A stretch of 64,000 nt of DNA from positions 1 through 64,000 of the forward strand of contig NZ_BONY01000036.1 in the NCBI RefSeq assembly GCF_016862955.1. Direction: 5' to 3'. Below, piece after piece: positions 1-7,688 of this stretch. The DNA comes from Rhizocola hellebori. Its GTDB lineage: Bacteria > Actinomycetota > Actinomycetes > Mycobacteriales > Micromonosporaceae. The notes below the pieces were generated by a model. That model saw only the letters and a program-made list of their open reading frames with translations, searched no databases and was not told the DNA's origin. The position numbers were made by a program, and so were the translations under genes. Numbering within the stretch: the first letter of the stretch is position 1; each line of letters starts with the position of its first letter.

Positions 1-8
1 CGCCAGAA

Positions 9-1508
9 TTAATGCACGCCGCCCATCAGTCTGGTGAGTTTGCGTGAGGCGACCCAGAAGGCCAGGCCGACGAGGATCGCGAAGATGCCGATGACGCCGT
101 AGTAGACCTTCTCCGGCATCTTCGTCACCAGCGGCGTGACCCAGGTGTTGAGGGCGTTGCCGCATGCGGTGGCAAGGAACCACAAGCCCATGATCTGGCT
201 GGCGTAGCGCAGCGGAGCCAGTTTCGTGGTGACCGACAGGCCTACCGGGCTGAGCAACAGCTCCGCGACGGTCTGCACGAGGTACATGAAGAAGATCCAC
301 CATGGCGAGATCAGCCCTCGGGAGGCGGCGGCGATGGCCGCGGTGGCCATGATCAGAAATGAGAAACCGATGAGCATCAGCGACAGCGAGAACTTCTTCG
401 ACGTCGGTGGGTTGCGGTCGCCCAGTTTGACCCACAGCCACGCGAAGACCGGGGCGAGGATGAGGATCAGCACGGCGTTGATGGACTGGAACCACGGCGT
501 CGGGATCTGGAAGCTGCCGATCGCGCGCTGCACCTTGTCGTCGGTGAAGGCCGTGATCACCGACCCGGCCTGGTCGTAGATCATCCAGAACAGTGTGGCG
601 CCAAGGAAAATGAACACGTAGGCGGTGACGCGCGAGTGTTCCAGCGGGGTCAGTGTCTTGTCCCGGAACACCACGAAGAAGTAGCACAGCGCCACCACCA
701 AGGGGATGAGCGCGAGGAACGTGGCGATGTGCTTGGGCTCGAAGGTGCCCAGCGCCACGTCGCCGATGAAGAACACAGCGACCGCGGCGACCGCGATGGC
801 CGCGAACTTCAGCAGCCGCCGCGCCTCCCCGTGCACCAATGGCTTGTGCGCCTTGAGCCCCACGCCTTCGAGCCGTTTGCCGCCGAGCACGTACTGGATG
901 ACGGCCAGCGTCATGCCGATGGCGGCGATGCCGAAGGCAAGGTGGTATTCGTCGCGTTCCTGGAAGTAGCCGGTGATCAGCGGGGCGATGAAGGCGCCGA
1001 GGTTGATGCCCATGTAGAACAGGGTGAAACCGGAGTCGCGGCGCGATTCGGCCAGCTCGGGGTGCTTGTTGTAGAGCTCGCCGACCATCGCCGAGATGTT
1101 GGGTTTGAGCAGACCGGTACCGAGCACGATCAGGCCGAGGCCGACGAAGAAGGTGGGCTTCACCGGCAGGGCAAGCGTGTAATGCCCCAGCGCGATGACG
1201 ATGCCGCCCCACAGCACGCTGCGGCGGGTGCCCAGCAGCCGGTCGGCGATCCAGCCACCGGGCAGGGCCATCAGGTACACCATGGAGTTATAGACCGAAT
1301 AGATGGTGAAGGCGTCGGCTTCGGCCATCGCGAAGCCGCCCACCGCCAGCGGGGCGGTGAGGAACAGCTGAAGGATGGCGCGCATGCCGTAAAAACTGAA
1401 CCGTTCCCACATTTCGGTGAGGAAAAGCACCAGCAGGCCACCCGGATGACCGAACCACGTTTTCACCGGGGCAGCCGGTGTCTCCGGCACGCCACCACTA
1501 ACCGTCAT
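9..1508 (-). CDS. POT/PTR2-family proton-coupled peptide transporter
   Basis: This 499-residue integral membrane protein of the major facilitator superfamily would import di- and tripeptides with protons across the cytoplasmic membrane. Residues 32-41 hold the family's E-x-x-E-R-F proton-coupling motif followed by FYG (E32, E35, R36). A second PTR2 signature, FYMGINLGAFIAP, lies near residue 165. About 12-14 hydrophobic segments fill the rest, and the length is usual for bacterial POT proteins. The ATG start is followed by a short cytoplasmic N-terminus before the first helix. It is transcribed away from rbpA, so the 140 bp between them must hold both promoters. The family call is very safe; the exact substrate is not known. 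Confidence 0.95.
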   Translation of the reverse strand: MTVSGGVPETPAAPVKTWFGHPGGLLVLFLTEMWERFSFYGMRAILQLFLTAPLAVGGFAMAEADAFTIYSVYNSMVYLMALPGGWIADRLLGTRRSVLWGGIVIALGHYTLALPVKPTFFVGLGLIVLGTGLLKPNISAMVGELYNKHPELAESRRDSGFTLFYMGINLGAFIAPLITGYFQERDEYHLAFGIAAIGMTLAVIQYVLGGKRLEGVGLKAHKPLVHGEARRLLKFAAIAVAAVAVFFIGDVALGTFEPKHIATFLALIPLVVALCYFFVVFRDKTLTPLEHSRVTAYVFIFLGATLFWMIYDQAGSVITAFTDDKVQRAIGSFQIPTPWFQSINAVLILILAPVFAWLWVKLGDRNPPTSKKFSLSLMLIGFSFLIMATAAIAAASRGLISPWWIFFMYLVQTVAELLLSPVGLSVTTKLAPLRYASQIMGLWFLATACGNALNTWVTPLVTKMPEKVYYGVIGIFAILVGLAFWVASRKLTRLMGGVH

Positions 1509-1651
1509 AAAGCGGACAATAGCGTGATCGCCGGTTCAGGTGAGGCAGAAAGGCAGATCACCTAGTACTCTCGTACGGTCCCGGGAATCGCATCGAGGCC
1601 CGCGTCGTTGCACGATCTGACTGCTGACCTAAATTCTCAAGGAGTGCTGAT

Positions 1652-1993
1652 ATGGGCGAGCGCATGCTGCGGGGAAGCCGTCTGGGGGCCGTCAGCTACG
1701 AGTCCGACCGCAATACCGAGCTCGCGCCGCGGCAGAGCCGCGAATACCGTTGCGCCAACGGCCACCAGTTCGAGGTGCCGTTCGCCGTCGACGCCGAGGT
1801 GCCCGCGACGTGGGAGTGCAAGTTCGACGGAAGCGTAGCCCGCCTCGTCGATGGCAGCGAGCCCGAGCAGAAGAAGGTCAAGCCGCCGCGCACCCACTGG
1901 GACATGCTGCTTGAGCGCCGCTCGGTGGAGGAGCTCGAGGAGATCCTCAACGAGCGCCTGCAAGAGGTCCGATCCCGGCGCGGCCGGGGCTAG
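1652..1993 (+). CDS. rbpA: RNA polymerase-binding protein RbpA
   Basis: RbpA is an actinobacteria-specific transcription factor that binds RNA polymerase and the principal sigma factor and stabilises open promoter complexes. The 113-residue length is normal. The core domain contains the segment REYRCANGHQFEVPF and a later WECK, so some of the zinc-ligand cysteines of the Streptomyces form remain. It is followed by a basic linker (KKVKPPRTHWDML) and the C-terminal sigma-interaction helix (RRSVEELEEILNERL). The start is fixed by an AAGGAG at 1639-1644, seven bases before the ATG. It is monocistronic, with fxsA converging on its 3' end. This gene is the best phylum marker in the window. Confidence 0.97.
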   Translation: MGERMLRGSRLGAVSYESDRNTELAPRQSREYRCANGHQFEVPFAVDAEVPATWECKFDGSVARLVDGSEPEQKKVKPPRTHWDMLLERRSVEELEEILNERLQEVRSRRGRG

Positions 1994-2002
1994 CAGCTGA
2001 GG

Positions 2003-2482
2003 CTAGTCGACAATTTCACCTTCGATAACATCCTCCGAGGTCTGCGACTTCGGGGGATGTTTCGTTGTGACCCGCACTTTGCGGGGGCCGAACAGGTCAC
2101 CGGCGACATTCGACGACACCCGGCGCTCGGTGGCGCGGCGCAGCCGGTCGCGCACCAGCCGCCGCACCGGCGGGATGAGGATCAGCAGGCCGAGCAGGCC
2201 GGTCAGGTACCCAGGAATCATCAATAGCAAGGCGGCGAACAGGCCCGTGACGCTCAGGAGAACCTCGTCGCCGGCTGGGTTGCCGGAGTTGGTCGCCGTG
2301 CGCAGCTTGCGCCAGCCCCGCAGGCCCTGCTGGCGCACCAGCAGGCCACCGAGCAGGCTCAGCGCGATCAGGCCGATCACCGCGACGGGCAGGCCGACCA
2401 GCTGGGCGACGGCCCACAGCGCCACGAACTCCGCCGCCCCCAGCAGCAGGGCGCCCAGCGGAACCCAGCGCAGCTTGCGCAT
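2003..2482 (-). CDS. fxsA: FxsA family inner-membrane protein
   Basis: FxsA proteins are small membrane proteins; the E. coli member modulates phage T7 exclusion by F, and the role in actinobacteria is unknown. About 159 residues hold two or three hydrophobic segments (LGALLLGAAEFVALWAV, AVIGLIALSLLGGLLV and a re-entrant LLMIPGYLTGLLGLLILIPPVR), then a charged tail ending VIEGEIVD, which is typical of the family. I choose the ATG at 2482 because it forms a TGATG overlap with the ppm stop; a GTG three codons upstream (2491) is also possible. It is the last gene of the lnt-ppm-fxsA operon and converges with rbpA. Confidence 0.9.
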   Translation of the reverse strand: MRKLRWVPLGALLLGAAEFVALWAVAQLVGLPVAVIGLIALSLLGGLLVRQQGLRGWRKLRTATNSGNPAGDEVLLSVTGLFAALLLMIPGYLTGLLGLLILIPPVRRLVRDRLRRATERRVSSNVAGDLFGPRKVRVTTKHPPKSQTSEDVIEGEIVD

Positions 2483-3261
2483 CAGGGCCACGTGCTCTTC
2501 GGTTTGAGCGCCCGGCGCACCGAGTTGGCGCGCGACTTGGCGCCCCAGATGGTCACGCGCCAGAGCGCTTCCTTGACGATGGAGCCGCTCATCTTGCTGG
2601 CCCCGTGTTCCCGCTCGGCGAAGGTGATGGGCACCTCGGTCATGATGAAGCCGTTGCGGTGGATGCGCCAGGTCAGCTCGACCTGGTAGCTGTAGCCCTG
2701 CGACTGGATGGAGGCGAGCTCCTCCTTGTCGAGCACGGCCATGCGGTAGGCGCGGTAGCCGCCGGTAGCATCCTTGATCTTCATGCCCAGCACCGTGCGC
2801 ACGTAGATGTTGCCGCCGCGGGAGAGCACCTCGCGGTGCAGCGGCCAGTTGACCACCTTGCCGCCGCGTACGTAACGCGAGCCGATCACCGCGTCGGCGT
2901 CTCGGAGGGCGTGCAGCAGTTTGGGCAGCTCCTCTGGCGCGTGTGAGCCGTCGGCGTCCATCTGCACCACGGCGTCGTATCCGCGCTCGCGGGCCCAGCC
3001 GAACCCGGCGATGTAGGCCGCGCCCAGGCCCTCCTTGCCGGCCCGGTGCAAGACGTGGATCTGCGGGTCGGCCGCGGCGAGCTCGTCGGCGATGCGCCCG
3101 GTGCCGTCGGGGCTGTTGTCGTCGGCCACCAGCACATCGACCTGAGGCACCGCCTCGCGCACCCGCGCCGTGATCAGCCGAACGTTTTCCGACTCGTTGT
3201 AGGTCGGGATGATCACCACCACCCGGCCTACGCCCGGAACCCCGTCCACCTGCTCACTCAT
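2482..3261 (-). CDS. ppm: Polyprenol monophosphomannose synthase (GT2)
   Basis: This GT2 glycosyltransferase moves mannose from GDP-mannose to polyprenyl phosphate. The product feeds membrane-side mannosylation of lipoglycans and secreted proteins. The 259 residues show the nucleotide-sugar fold start VVVIIPTYNESENV, the DDNSPDGTG loop and the metal-binding QMDADGSH, with the DPM1-like block SRYVRGGKVVNWPLHREVLSRGGN further on. There is no C-terminal membrane domain. The ATG overlaps the lnt stop as ATGA, so the two are translationally coupled. In mycobacteria the two activities are fused in one polypeptide (Ppm1); here they are separate, as in corynebacteria and streptomycetes. Confidence 0.95.
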   Translation of the reverse strand: MSEQVDGVPGVGRVVVIIPTYNESENVRLITARVREAVPQVDVLVADDNSPDGTGRIADELAAADPQIHVLHRAGKEGLGAAYIAGFGWARERGYDAVVQMDADGSHAPEELPKLLHALRDADAVIGSRYVRGGKVVNWPLHREVLSRGGNIYVRTVLGMKIKDATGGYRAYRMAVLDKEELASIQSQGYSYQVELTWRIHRNGFIMTEVPITFAEREHGASKMSGSIVKEALWRVTIWGAKSRANSVRRALKPKSTWP

Positions 3262-5087
3262 TGAGCGTCTCTCCTACGTCTCGTCACGATGGCCATGGCC
3301 AGCAGCACCACCGCAAGCAACGTCAACGCGAACTCTGGCCACGCGCCAACCCTCGTAGCAAGAGTAGTCGACCCACCGATGTGGAGTTCGCGCACTATCA
3401 CCGCTCTCGTGTTGAAGTCGGTCGCATTGTGCACTTCGCCATCGGCGGTGACAAAAGCGGAGATACCCACCGTCGAGGCCATCAGGGAGTCCCGGCCGTG
3501 CTCGACCGCGCGCAGCCGGACCATGGCCAGCTGCTGGGCGGCCTCCGCCTCGTTGAAGGTGGCGTTGTTGGTCTGCACCGCGAGCAGCTGCGCGCCCGAT
3601 TCGACCACGTCGCGGACCACCTCGTCGTAGGCGACCTCGAAGCAGATGACATCGCCTATCTGGGTACCGGATAGGTCCAGCACGCCGGGAACCTGCCCGC
3701 GCACGAAGTCGGTGCGCAGCAGCTTGGCCTGATTGGTGATCGCTTTCGCGATCGGCTCGACGATCGGGCGCAGCGGAAGGTACTCGGCGAAGGGCACTGG
3801 ATGCCGCTTGAGGTACATCTCGCCGGCGCCCTGCGCCGGGGTCCACACGATGCCGGCGTTTCGCGACTCGTTGTCCCCCGGCCCGCGCAGCACCGCGCCC
3901 ACCAGAATCGGGGCGTTGATGGCCAGCGCCGCGGAGTCGATGGCCGCGGCGGCGTCGACGTTGAGCAGCGGATCGATGTCCGAGGCGTTCTCCGGCCAGA
4001 TCACCAGATCGGGTTGCACGGCCTGGCCCGCCTTGACCTGCTTGGCCAGGTCGATGGTGGCCTGAACGTGGTTGTCCAGCACGGCTTTGCGCTGTTCGTT
4101 GAACTCCAGCCCCAGCCGGGGCACATTGCCCTGCACCACAGCGACCGTCACCGGCGCACCGTCGGGAATGGACAGCGGCACCGCGAGCCCGGCCACCATC
4201 ACCGCCACCGCCGCCGCCACCCAGACCAGCGCCCGGCGCACCGCCGCCCCAGAGCCCTCACCACCCGCCGCGCCTTCGCCCAAAGCGCCGCCGCCCAAAG
4301 CGCCACCGCCCAAAGCGCCACCGCCCAAAGCGCCACCGCCCAAAGCGCCGCCGCCCGAAGCGCCGCCGCCCGAAGCGCCGCCGCCCGCCCCATCGCTGCC
4401 GCCCAATGCACCATCGCCCGCCGCGTCGCTGCCGCCCGCCGCACCGCCGGCCCCAACGCTGCCGCCCAACGCGCCGCCGCCTGCCGTATCGCTGCTGGCG
4501 GAAGGGTTCTCTTCGGTGGCGGCCGCAATATCAGTGCGCCCGCCGAGCAGCGAGGGCACCGCCATCGCCGCGGCCACGAGCAGCCCGCCGCCCAGCGCCA
4601 CCACGAAGGTCACCAGGGGCGCGCCGCCCAGCCCGGCGAAGCCGAGCACCGGCGAGTCGCCCTGGCTGAAGGCAAGCCGCCCCCACGGGAACCCGCCGAA
4701 GGGCGCGCGGTCACGCAGGGCCTCCTGCGCCACCCACAGCGTGGCGATGGCCAGCGGCACGCTCCATCGCCGGCGCCGCAGCAGCGGGGTCATCCCGGCG
4801 ATCGCCGCGCCCAGTAGGCCCAGATAGCTTGCCTGGAACAGGGTCAGCAAAATCCATGGGGTATACCCGACATGCATGTTGGTCCAGGCCAAAAGTGGAC
4901 CGAAGAAGACAATTCCGGTGATCAGCCCCAGACCCAGCCCTGCTCGCAGCCGCCGTCCCAGACAGGCCAGCGCGAGCAGCGCGACCCCGATGGGCGCGAG
5001 CCACCACAGCCCGTAGGGCGGAAAGGCAAGCAGCAGGGCGGCCCCGGCAAGCACCGAGCAAACCAACGCATAGGGCACGGCGAGCAC
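3258..5087 (-). CDS. lnt: Apolipoprotein N-acyltransferase with Gly-rich insert
   Basis: Lnt adds the third acyl chain to the N-terminal cysteine of lipoproteins at the outer face of the cytoplasmic membrane. At 609 residues it is about 60-100 longer than usual. Around five N-terminal membrane helices are followed by a Gly/Ala/Ser-rich insert (about residues 190-285), another helix, then the nitrilase-like domain with the Glu-Lys-Cys triad in WPEN, YLKRHPVPFAEY and ICFEVAY, and a final membrane helix. The GTG start at 5087 gives the first helix directly. It is coupled to ppm. The insert is encoded by a 15-bp tandem repeat that is absent from ordinary Lnt proteins; all catalytic residues remain, so the enzyme is probably active. 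Confidence 0.95.
   Translation of the reverse strand: MLAVPYALVCSVLAGAALLLAFPPYGLWWLAPIGVALLALACLGRRLRAGLGLGLITGIVFFGPLLAWTNMHVGYTPWILLTLFQASYLGLLGAAIAGMTPLLRRRRWSVPLAIATLWVAQEALRDRAPFGGFPWGRLAFSQGDSPVLGFAGLGGAPLVTFVVALGGGLLVAAAMAVPSLLGGRTDIAAATEENPSASSDTAGGGALGGSVGAGGAAGGSDAAGDGALGGSDGAGGGASGGGASGGGALGGGALGGGALGGGALGGGALGEGAAGGEGSGAAVRRALVWVAAAVAVMVAGLAVPLSIPDGAPVTVAVVQGNVPRLGLEFNEQRKAVLDNHVQATIDLAKQVKAGQAVQPDLVIWPENASDIDPLLNVDAAAAIDSAALAINAPILVGAVLRGPGDNESRNAGIVWTPAQGAGEMYLKRHPVPFAEYLPLRPIVEPIAKAITNQAKLLRTDFVRGQVPGVLDLSGTQIGDVICFEVAYDEVVRDVVESGAQLLAVQTNNATFNEAEAAQQLAMVRLRAVEHGRDSLMASTVGISAFVTADGEVHNATDFNTRAVIVRELHIGGSTTLATRVGAWPEFALTLLAVVLLAMAIVTRRRRDAQ
4281..4475. repeat. 15-bp tandem repeat inside lnt
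   Basis: On the plus strand the unit CAAAGCGCCGCCGCC (or CAAAGCGCCACCGCC) is repeated in perfect 15-bp register from 4281 to about 4385, seven near-identical copies with two third-position variants. More degenerate copies continue to about 4475. On the coding strand each unit gives the pentapeptide GGGAL. Because 15 is a multiple of three, copy-number change keeps the frame, so this is a likely length-variable locus. Confidence 0.9.
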
Positions 5088-5115
5088 TACATCACCACTT
5101 CTTCAAAGACAGAGA

Positions 5116-5148
5116 ACCGGGGCGCGACCATTATGATCGCGCCCCGGT
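5116..5148 (-). terminator. Hairpin terminator of the kam operon
   Basis: A perfect 12-bp stem (5116-5127 with 5137-5148, ACCGGGGCGCGA and complement) closes a 9-base loop. On the minus strand it is followed by TTCTCTGTCTTT. It lies 103 bases past the mutL-like stop and before lnt, so it should end the leftward kam transcript. Confidence 0.8.
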
Positions 5149-5250
5149 CGTTGGTCCTCTGCCGTGGCGACCTTCGGGCCGACAAGACGTCGTTTTCTAC
5201 TGGCCCCCCAAACAGAACCCCACGACGGTACGCGTTGCACCGCTACTGGG

Positions 5251-6534
5251 TCAAGGCCGCAGCCCATCCAGTAGGACTGCCGCCTGATCAGCATGTTCCT
5301 CTGCCAACAGGCCGGAGGCGGCAAGGATGTAGCAGGTGTCAACGACCACCGTAGGTGACCGAGGGAGCGGATACCCACCTGCATCGTCATACAATCCAGC
5401 CGAAAGTATTGACATTGCTTCGTTCGATGGCCGATGGCGTATTACGCCCCCGGAGCCAACAACGAGCGTTACCGCGCGAAGGTCGCGGCCCCCGCGACGC
5501 GGACTGCCCGGCATCGATGCCTCGCCCCGGGCGTGACGGCGCAACGCAACCGCAACGGCAAGGGAAGCAAGCTCAGGATCGGCTTCGTGTATGGGCGTTT
5601 CCGGATGTGACGCAAGAAAATCGGCTATTTGCCCCAAAGCCGGATCGTGGGGCAGTTTCTCCGATCGCGCGGCCGCCACCACCCCCGGCGCGGACCATCG
5701 CATGCCCAGATCGCCTTCCACCGTGCGGGAAGCCGCCAGCGACCCGGCCACCTCAACCGTGTCATCGTTTTTGAGCACTGAGTACACATCCGTGGTGGCC
5801 CCGCCCACGTCGACCACGAGCAGGTCGCCCTCGATCCGCCTGGCCAGCACCTCCACCCCGGTCAGCACCAGATCCGGGGTGGCCCCGCGCACCAGCGAGG
5901 TGAAACGCGGGCCCCTGGACAGTTTCTTGCCTCCGATGACATGGTTGAGGAACACCTCGCGGATGGCGGCGCGGGCCGGTCGCGGGTCCAGCACGCCGAT
6001 CGCGGGCAGGACGTTGGCCGCGCTGGTCACCGGCACCGACGCGGCGGCGAGCAGATCCTCCACAGTGGAGCGGGCGTCGGCGTTTCCGGCCAGCACCACC
6101 GGAATCCGCCAGCGGGCCTTGGCCAGCAGGGTCGCATTGTGGATCAGGGTTTCGGCGTCGCCGCCGTCGGTGCCACCGACCAGCAGCACCACATCGGGCC
6201 GGGCCGCGCGCAGCTGCGAAAGCGCCGCCCGGTCGAGCCTGCCGGCCGCGACGTGCACCACCTTCGCCCCGGCCGAAAGCCCGACCCGGTGCCCGGCTTC
6301 GGCGGTGACCAGCCGCTCATAGCCGACGACGGCCAGCCGCAGCCCACCGCCGGCCGACGAGCACACCAGAATCCGATCCGGGTCGACCCCGGTCGCCGCG
6401 ACGGCGGCGTCGAGCCCTTGCAGGACATCGGTTTCCACGGTGGTGCGATGACTGCCCGTCGCCACCAGGCGCCCGTCTTGCACGGCAGCCGCCTTGGTGA
6501 AGGTCGACCCGACGTCGACACAGACCACCATCAT
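5251..6534 (-). CDS. MutL/GlmL-type reactivating ATPase of the kam operon
   Basis: The protein belongs to the actin-fold ATPase family of glutamate mutase MutL/GlmL. These ATPases are linked to the exchange of damaged cobalamin on B12-dependent mutases. Two phosphate-binding motifs of the fold are seen: VDVGSTFTK near the N-terminus and VDVGGATTD in the middle, plus VVGSGGVIRH near the end. The real start is the ATG at 6534 (or the adjacent one at 6531), since homology begins MVVCVDVG; the open frame upstream overlaps kal. The ATG overlaps the kal stop as ATGA. Its place next to kamD/kamE suggests it services beta-lysine 5,6-aminomutase. No MutS/KamC-like partner is seen. Confidence 0.88.
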   Translation of the reverse strand: MMVVCVDVGSTFTKAAAVQDGRLVATGSHRTTVETDVLQGLDAAVAATGVDPDRILVCSSAGGGLRLAVVGYERLVTAEAGHRVGLSAGAKVVHVAAGRLDRAALSQLRAARPDVVLLVGGTDGGDAETLIHNATLLAKARWRIPVVLAGNADARSTVEDLLAAASVPVTSAANVLPAIGVLDPRPARAAIREVFLNHVIGGKKLSRGPRFTSLVRGATPDLVLTGVEVLARRIEGDLLVVDVGGATTDVYSVLKNDDTVEVAGSLAASRTVEGDLGMRWSAPGVVAAARSEKLPHDPALGQIADFLASHPETPIHEADPELASLAVAVALRRHARGEASMPGSPRRGGRDLRAVTLVVGSGGVIRHRPSNEAMSILSAGLYDDAGGYPLPRSPTVVVDTCYILAASGLLAEEHADQAAVLLDGLRP

Positions 6535-6905
6535 TGTTTTGCCGGTACCACCACAGTGCCCGTCGCGGTCACGGCGACGATCGCGGGATCGAGGACCTGC
6601 GCCTGCGACCCTTGCGTGCCACGGCACACCACGCGCGCCTCGAAGTCGATGGTGCGGCTGCGGGTGCCCATCCGGGTGATGGTGGCGCTGATTTCCAGCA
6701 CGTCCCCGGCCCGCATGGCCGCCTTGAACTGCACGTCGGAGTAGGACGCGAACAGGCCCTCATCGCCGTCGGTGCGGATGCAGACCTCGGTGGCCACGTC
6801 GCCGAACGCGGCCAGCGCGTAGGCGCCGTCGACAAGGTTGCCCGCGTAATGCGCGTGGCTGTAAGGCACGTAGCGGCGATGTGTCACGGTAAGCCCAACG
6901 CTCAT
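6531..6905 (-). CDS. kal: 3-aminobutyryl-CoA ammonia-lyase
   Basis: Kal removes ammonia from L-3-aminobutyryl-CoA to give crotonyl-CoA, a late step of the lysine fermentation pathway. The 124-residue product is a single hotdog-fold domain of the length expected for Kal. Its N-terminal part reads RRYVPYSHAHYAGNLVDGAYALAAFGDVATEV, close to the pattern of characterised Kal proteins; the rest is the thioesterase-like strand region. It sits between kamE (45 bp upstream) and the mutL-like gene (ATGA overlap). Without the neighbours it would be called only a hotdog protein; the context makes the assignment strong. Confidence 0.88.
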   Translation of the reverse strand: MSVGLTVTHRRYVPYSHAHYAGNLVDGAYALAAFGDVATEVCIRTDGDEGLFASYSDVQFKAAMRAGDVLEISATITRMGTRSRTIDFEARVVCRGTQGSQAQVLDPAIVAVTATGTVVVPAKQ

Positions 6906-6950
6906 TGCTTTCCCCTCTGCATGACCAGGCTGTATCGGCTTTCGCCGACT

Positions 6951-7688
6951 TCATCTGCCCTCTCGGGCGACACGGTGCACCAGATAGCTGGCCACCTCCC
7001 GCGGCGTGGTGCCGCGCCCGAAAATCCGGTCCACCCCAAGCTCTTGGGTCATCATCTCGTCGAAACGCGGCCCGCCCACGATGAGCAGTGGCCGTTTGCC
7101 GGCTGGGAAAGCCTCCCGGAAAGCCGCCGACATCTCCCGCGTGTTGTGCAGATGCGCATCGCGTTGCGTCACCACCTGCGACACGAGCACCGCGTCGGCC
7201 TTCTCCGAGCGCGCGGCCGCCACCAGCTCCGGCACGGTGACCTGCGCGCCCATGTTGAGCACCTTCAGCTCGCGGTAGTACTCCAGCCCCTTTTCCCCCG
7301 CGATCCCCTTGAGGTTGAGGATCGCGTCGATGCCCACGGTGTGCGCGTCGGTGCCGATGCACGCCCCCACCACGGAAAGCTTGCGCCGCAAGCGCTGCTT
7401 GACGATCGTGTTGACCTCTTTCGCGCTGAGCAGGTCGAAGTCGCGCTGCACCACCTGTACCTTGTCCAGCTCCACCAGATGCCGCACGCTGCCGTAGACG
7501 ACGAAGAAGGTGAACCCGTCGCCGATCTGCTTGGCGTGCACCAGCATCGCCGGCTCGAGCCCCATCTTGGCGGCCAGCTGAAGCGCCGCGCCTTCGGCCA
7601 GTTTGTCGTGCGGGATCGGCAGGGTGAAGCTCACCTGCGTCATCCCGTCGCCGGTGGTGTCCCCGTAGGGGCGAACAATCGTCTTCAT
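6951..7688 (-). CDS. kamE: Beta-lysine 5,6-aminomutase beta subunit (B12-binding)
   Basis: KamE is the cobalamin-binding subunit of the AdoCbl/PLP-dependent mutase that moves the terminal amino group of beta-lysine to C5. The 245 residues hold the base-off B12 motif D114-A-H116-T-V-G119, and K127, eleven residues after the axial histidine, matches the lysine that anchors PLP. A second Rossmann part carries VSQVVTQRDAH and VGGPRF. The ATG overlaps the kamD stop as ATGA, as expected for subunits of one enzyme. All key residues are present, so an active enzyme is likely. Confidence 0.95.
   Translation of the reverse strand: MKTIVRPYGDTTGDGMTQVSFTLPIPHDKLAEGAALQLAAKMGLEPAMLVHAKQIGDGFTFFVVYGSVRHLVELDKVQVVQRDFDLLSAKEVNTIVKQRLRRKLSVVGACIGTDAHTVGIDAILNLKGIAGEKGLEYYRELKVLNMGAQVTVPELVAAARSEKADAVLVSQVVTQRDAHLHNTREMSAAFREAFPAGKRPLLIVGGPRFDEMMTQELGVDRIFGRGTTPREVASYLVHRVAREGR

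Noticed and set aside
4281-4475. CRISPR-like array in lnt
   Set aside because: The units are contiguous 15-bp copies without unique spacers and encode a simple peptide repeat, so it is a tandem repeat.
5087-5390. Short minus-strand frame 5103-5390 between lnt and the mutL-like gene
   Set aside because: It overlaps the mutL-like 3' end in another frame and runs through the terminator hairpin.
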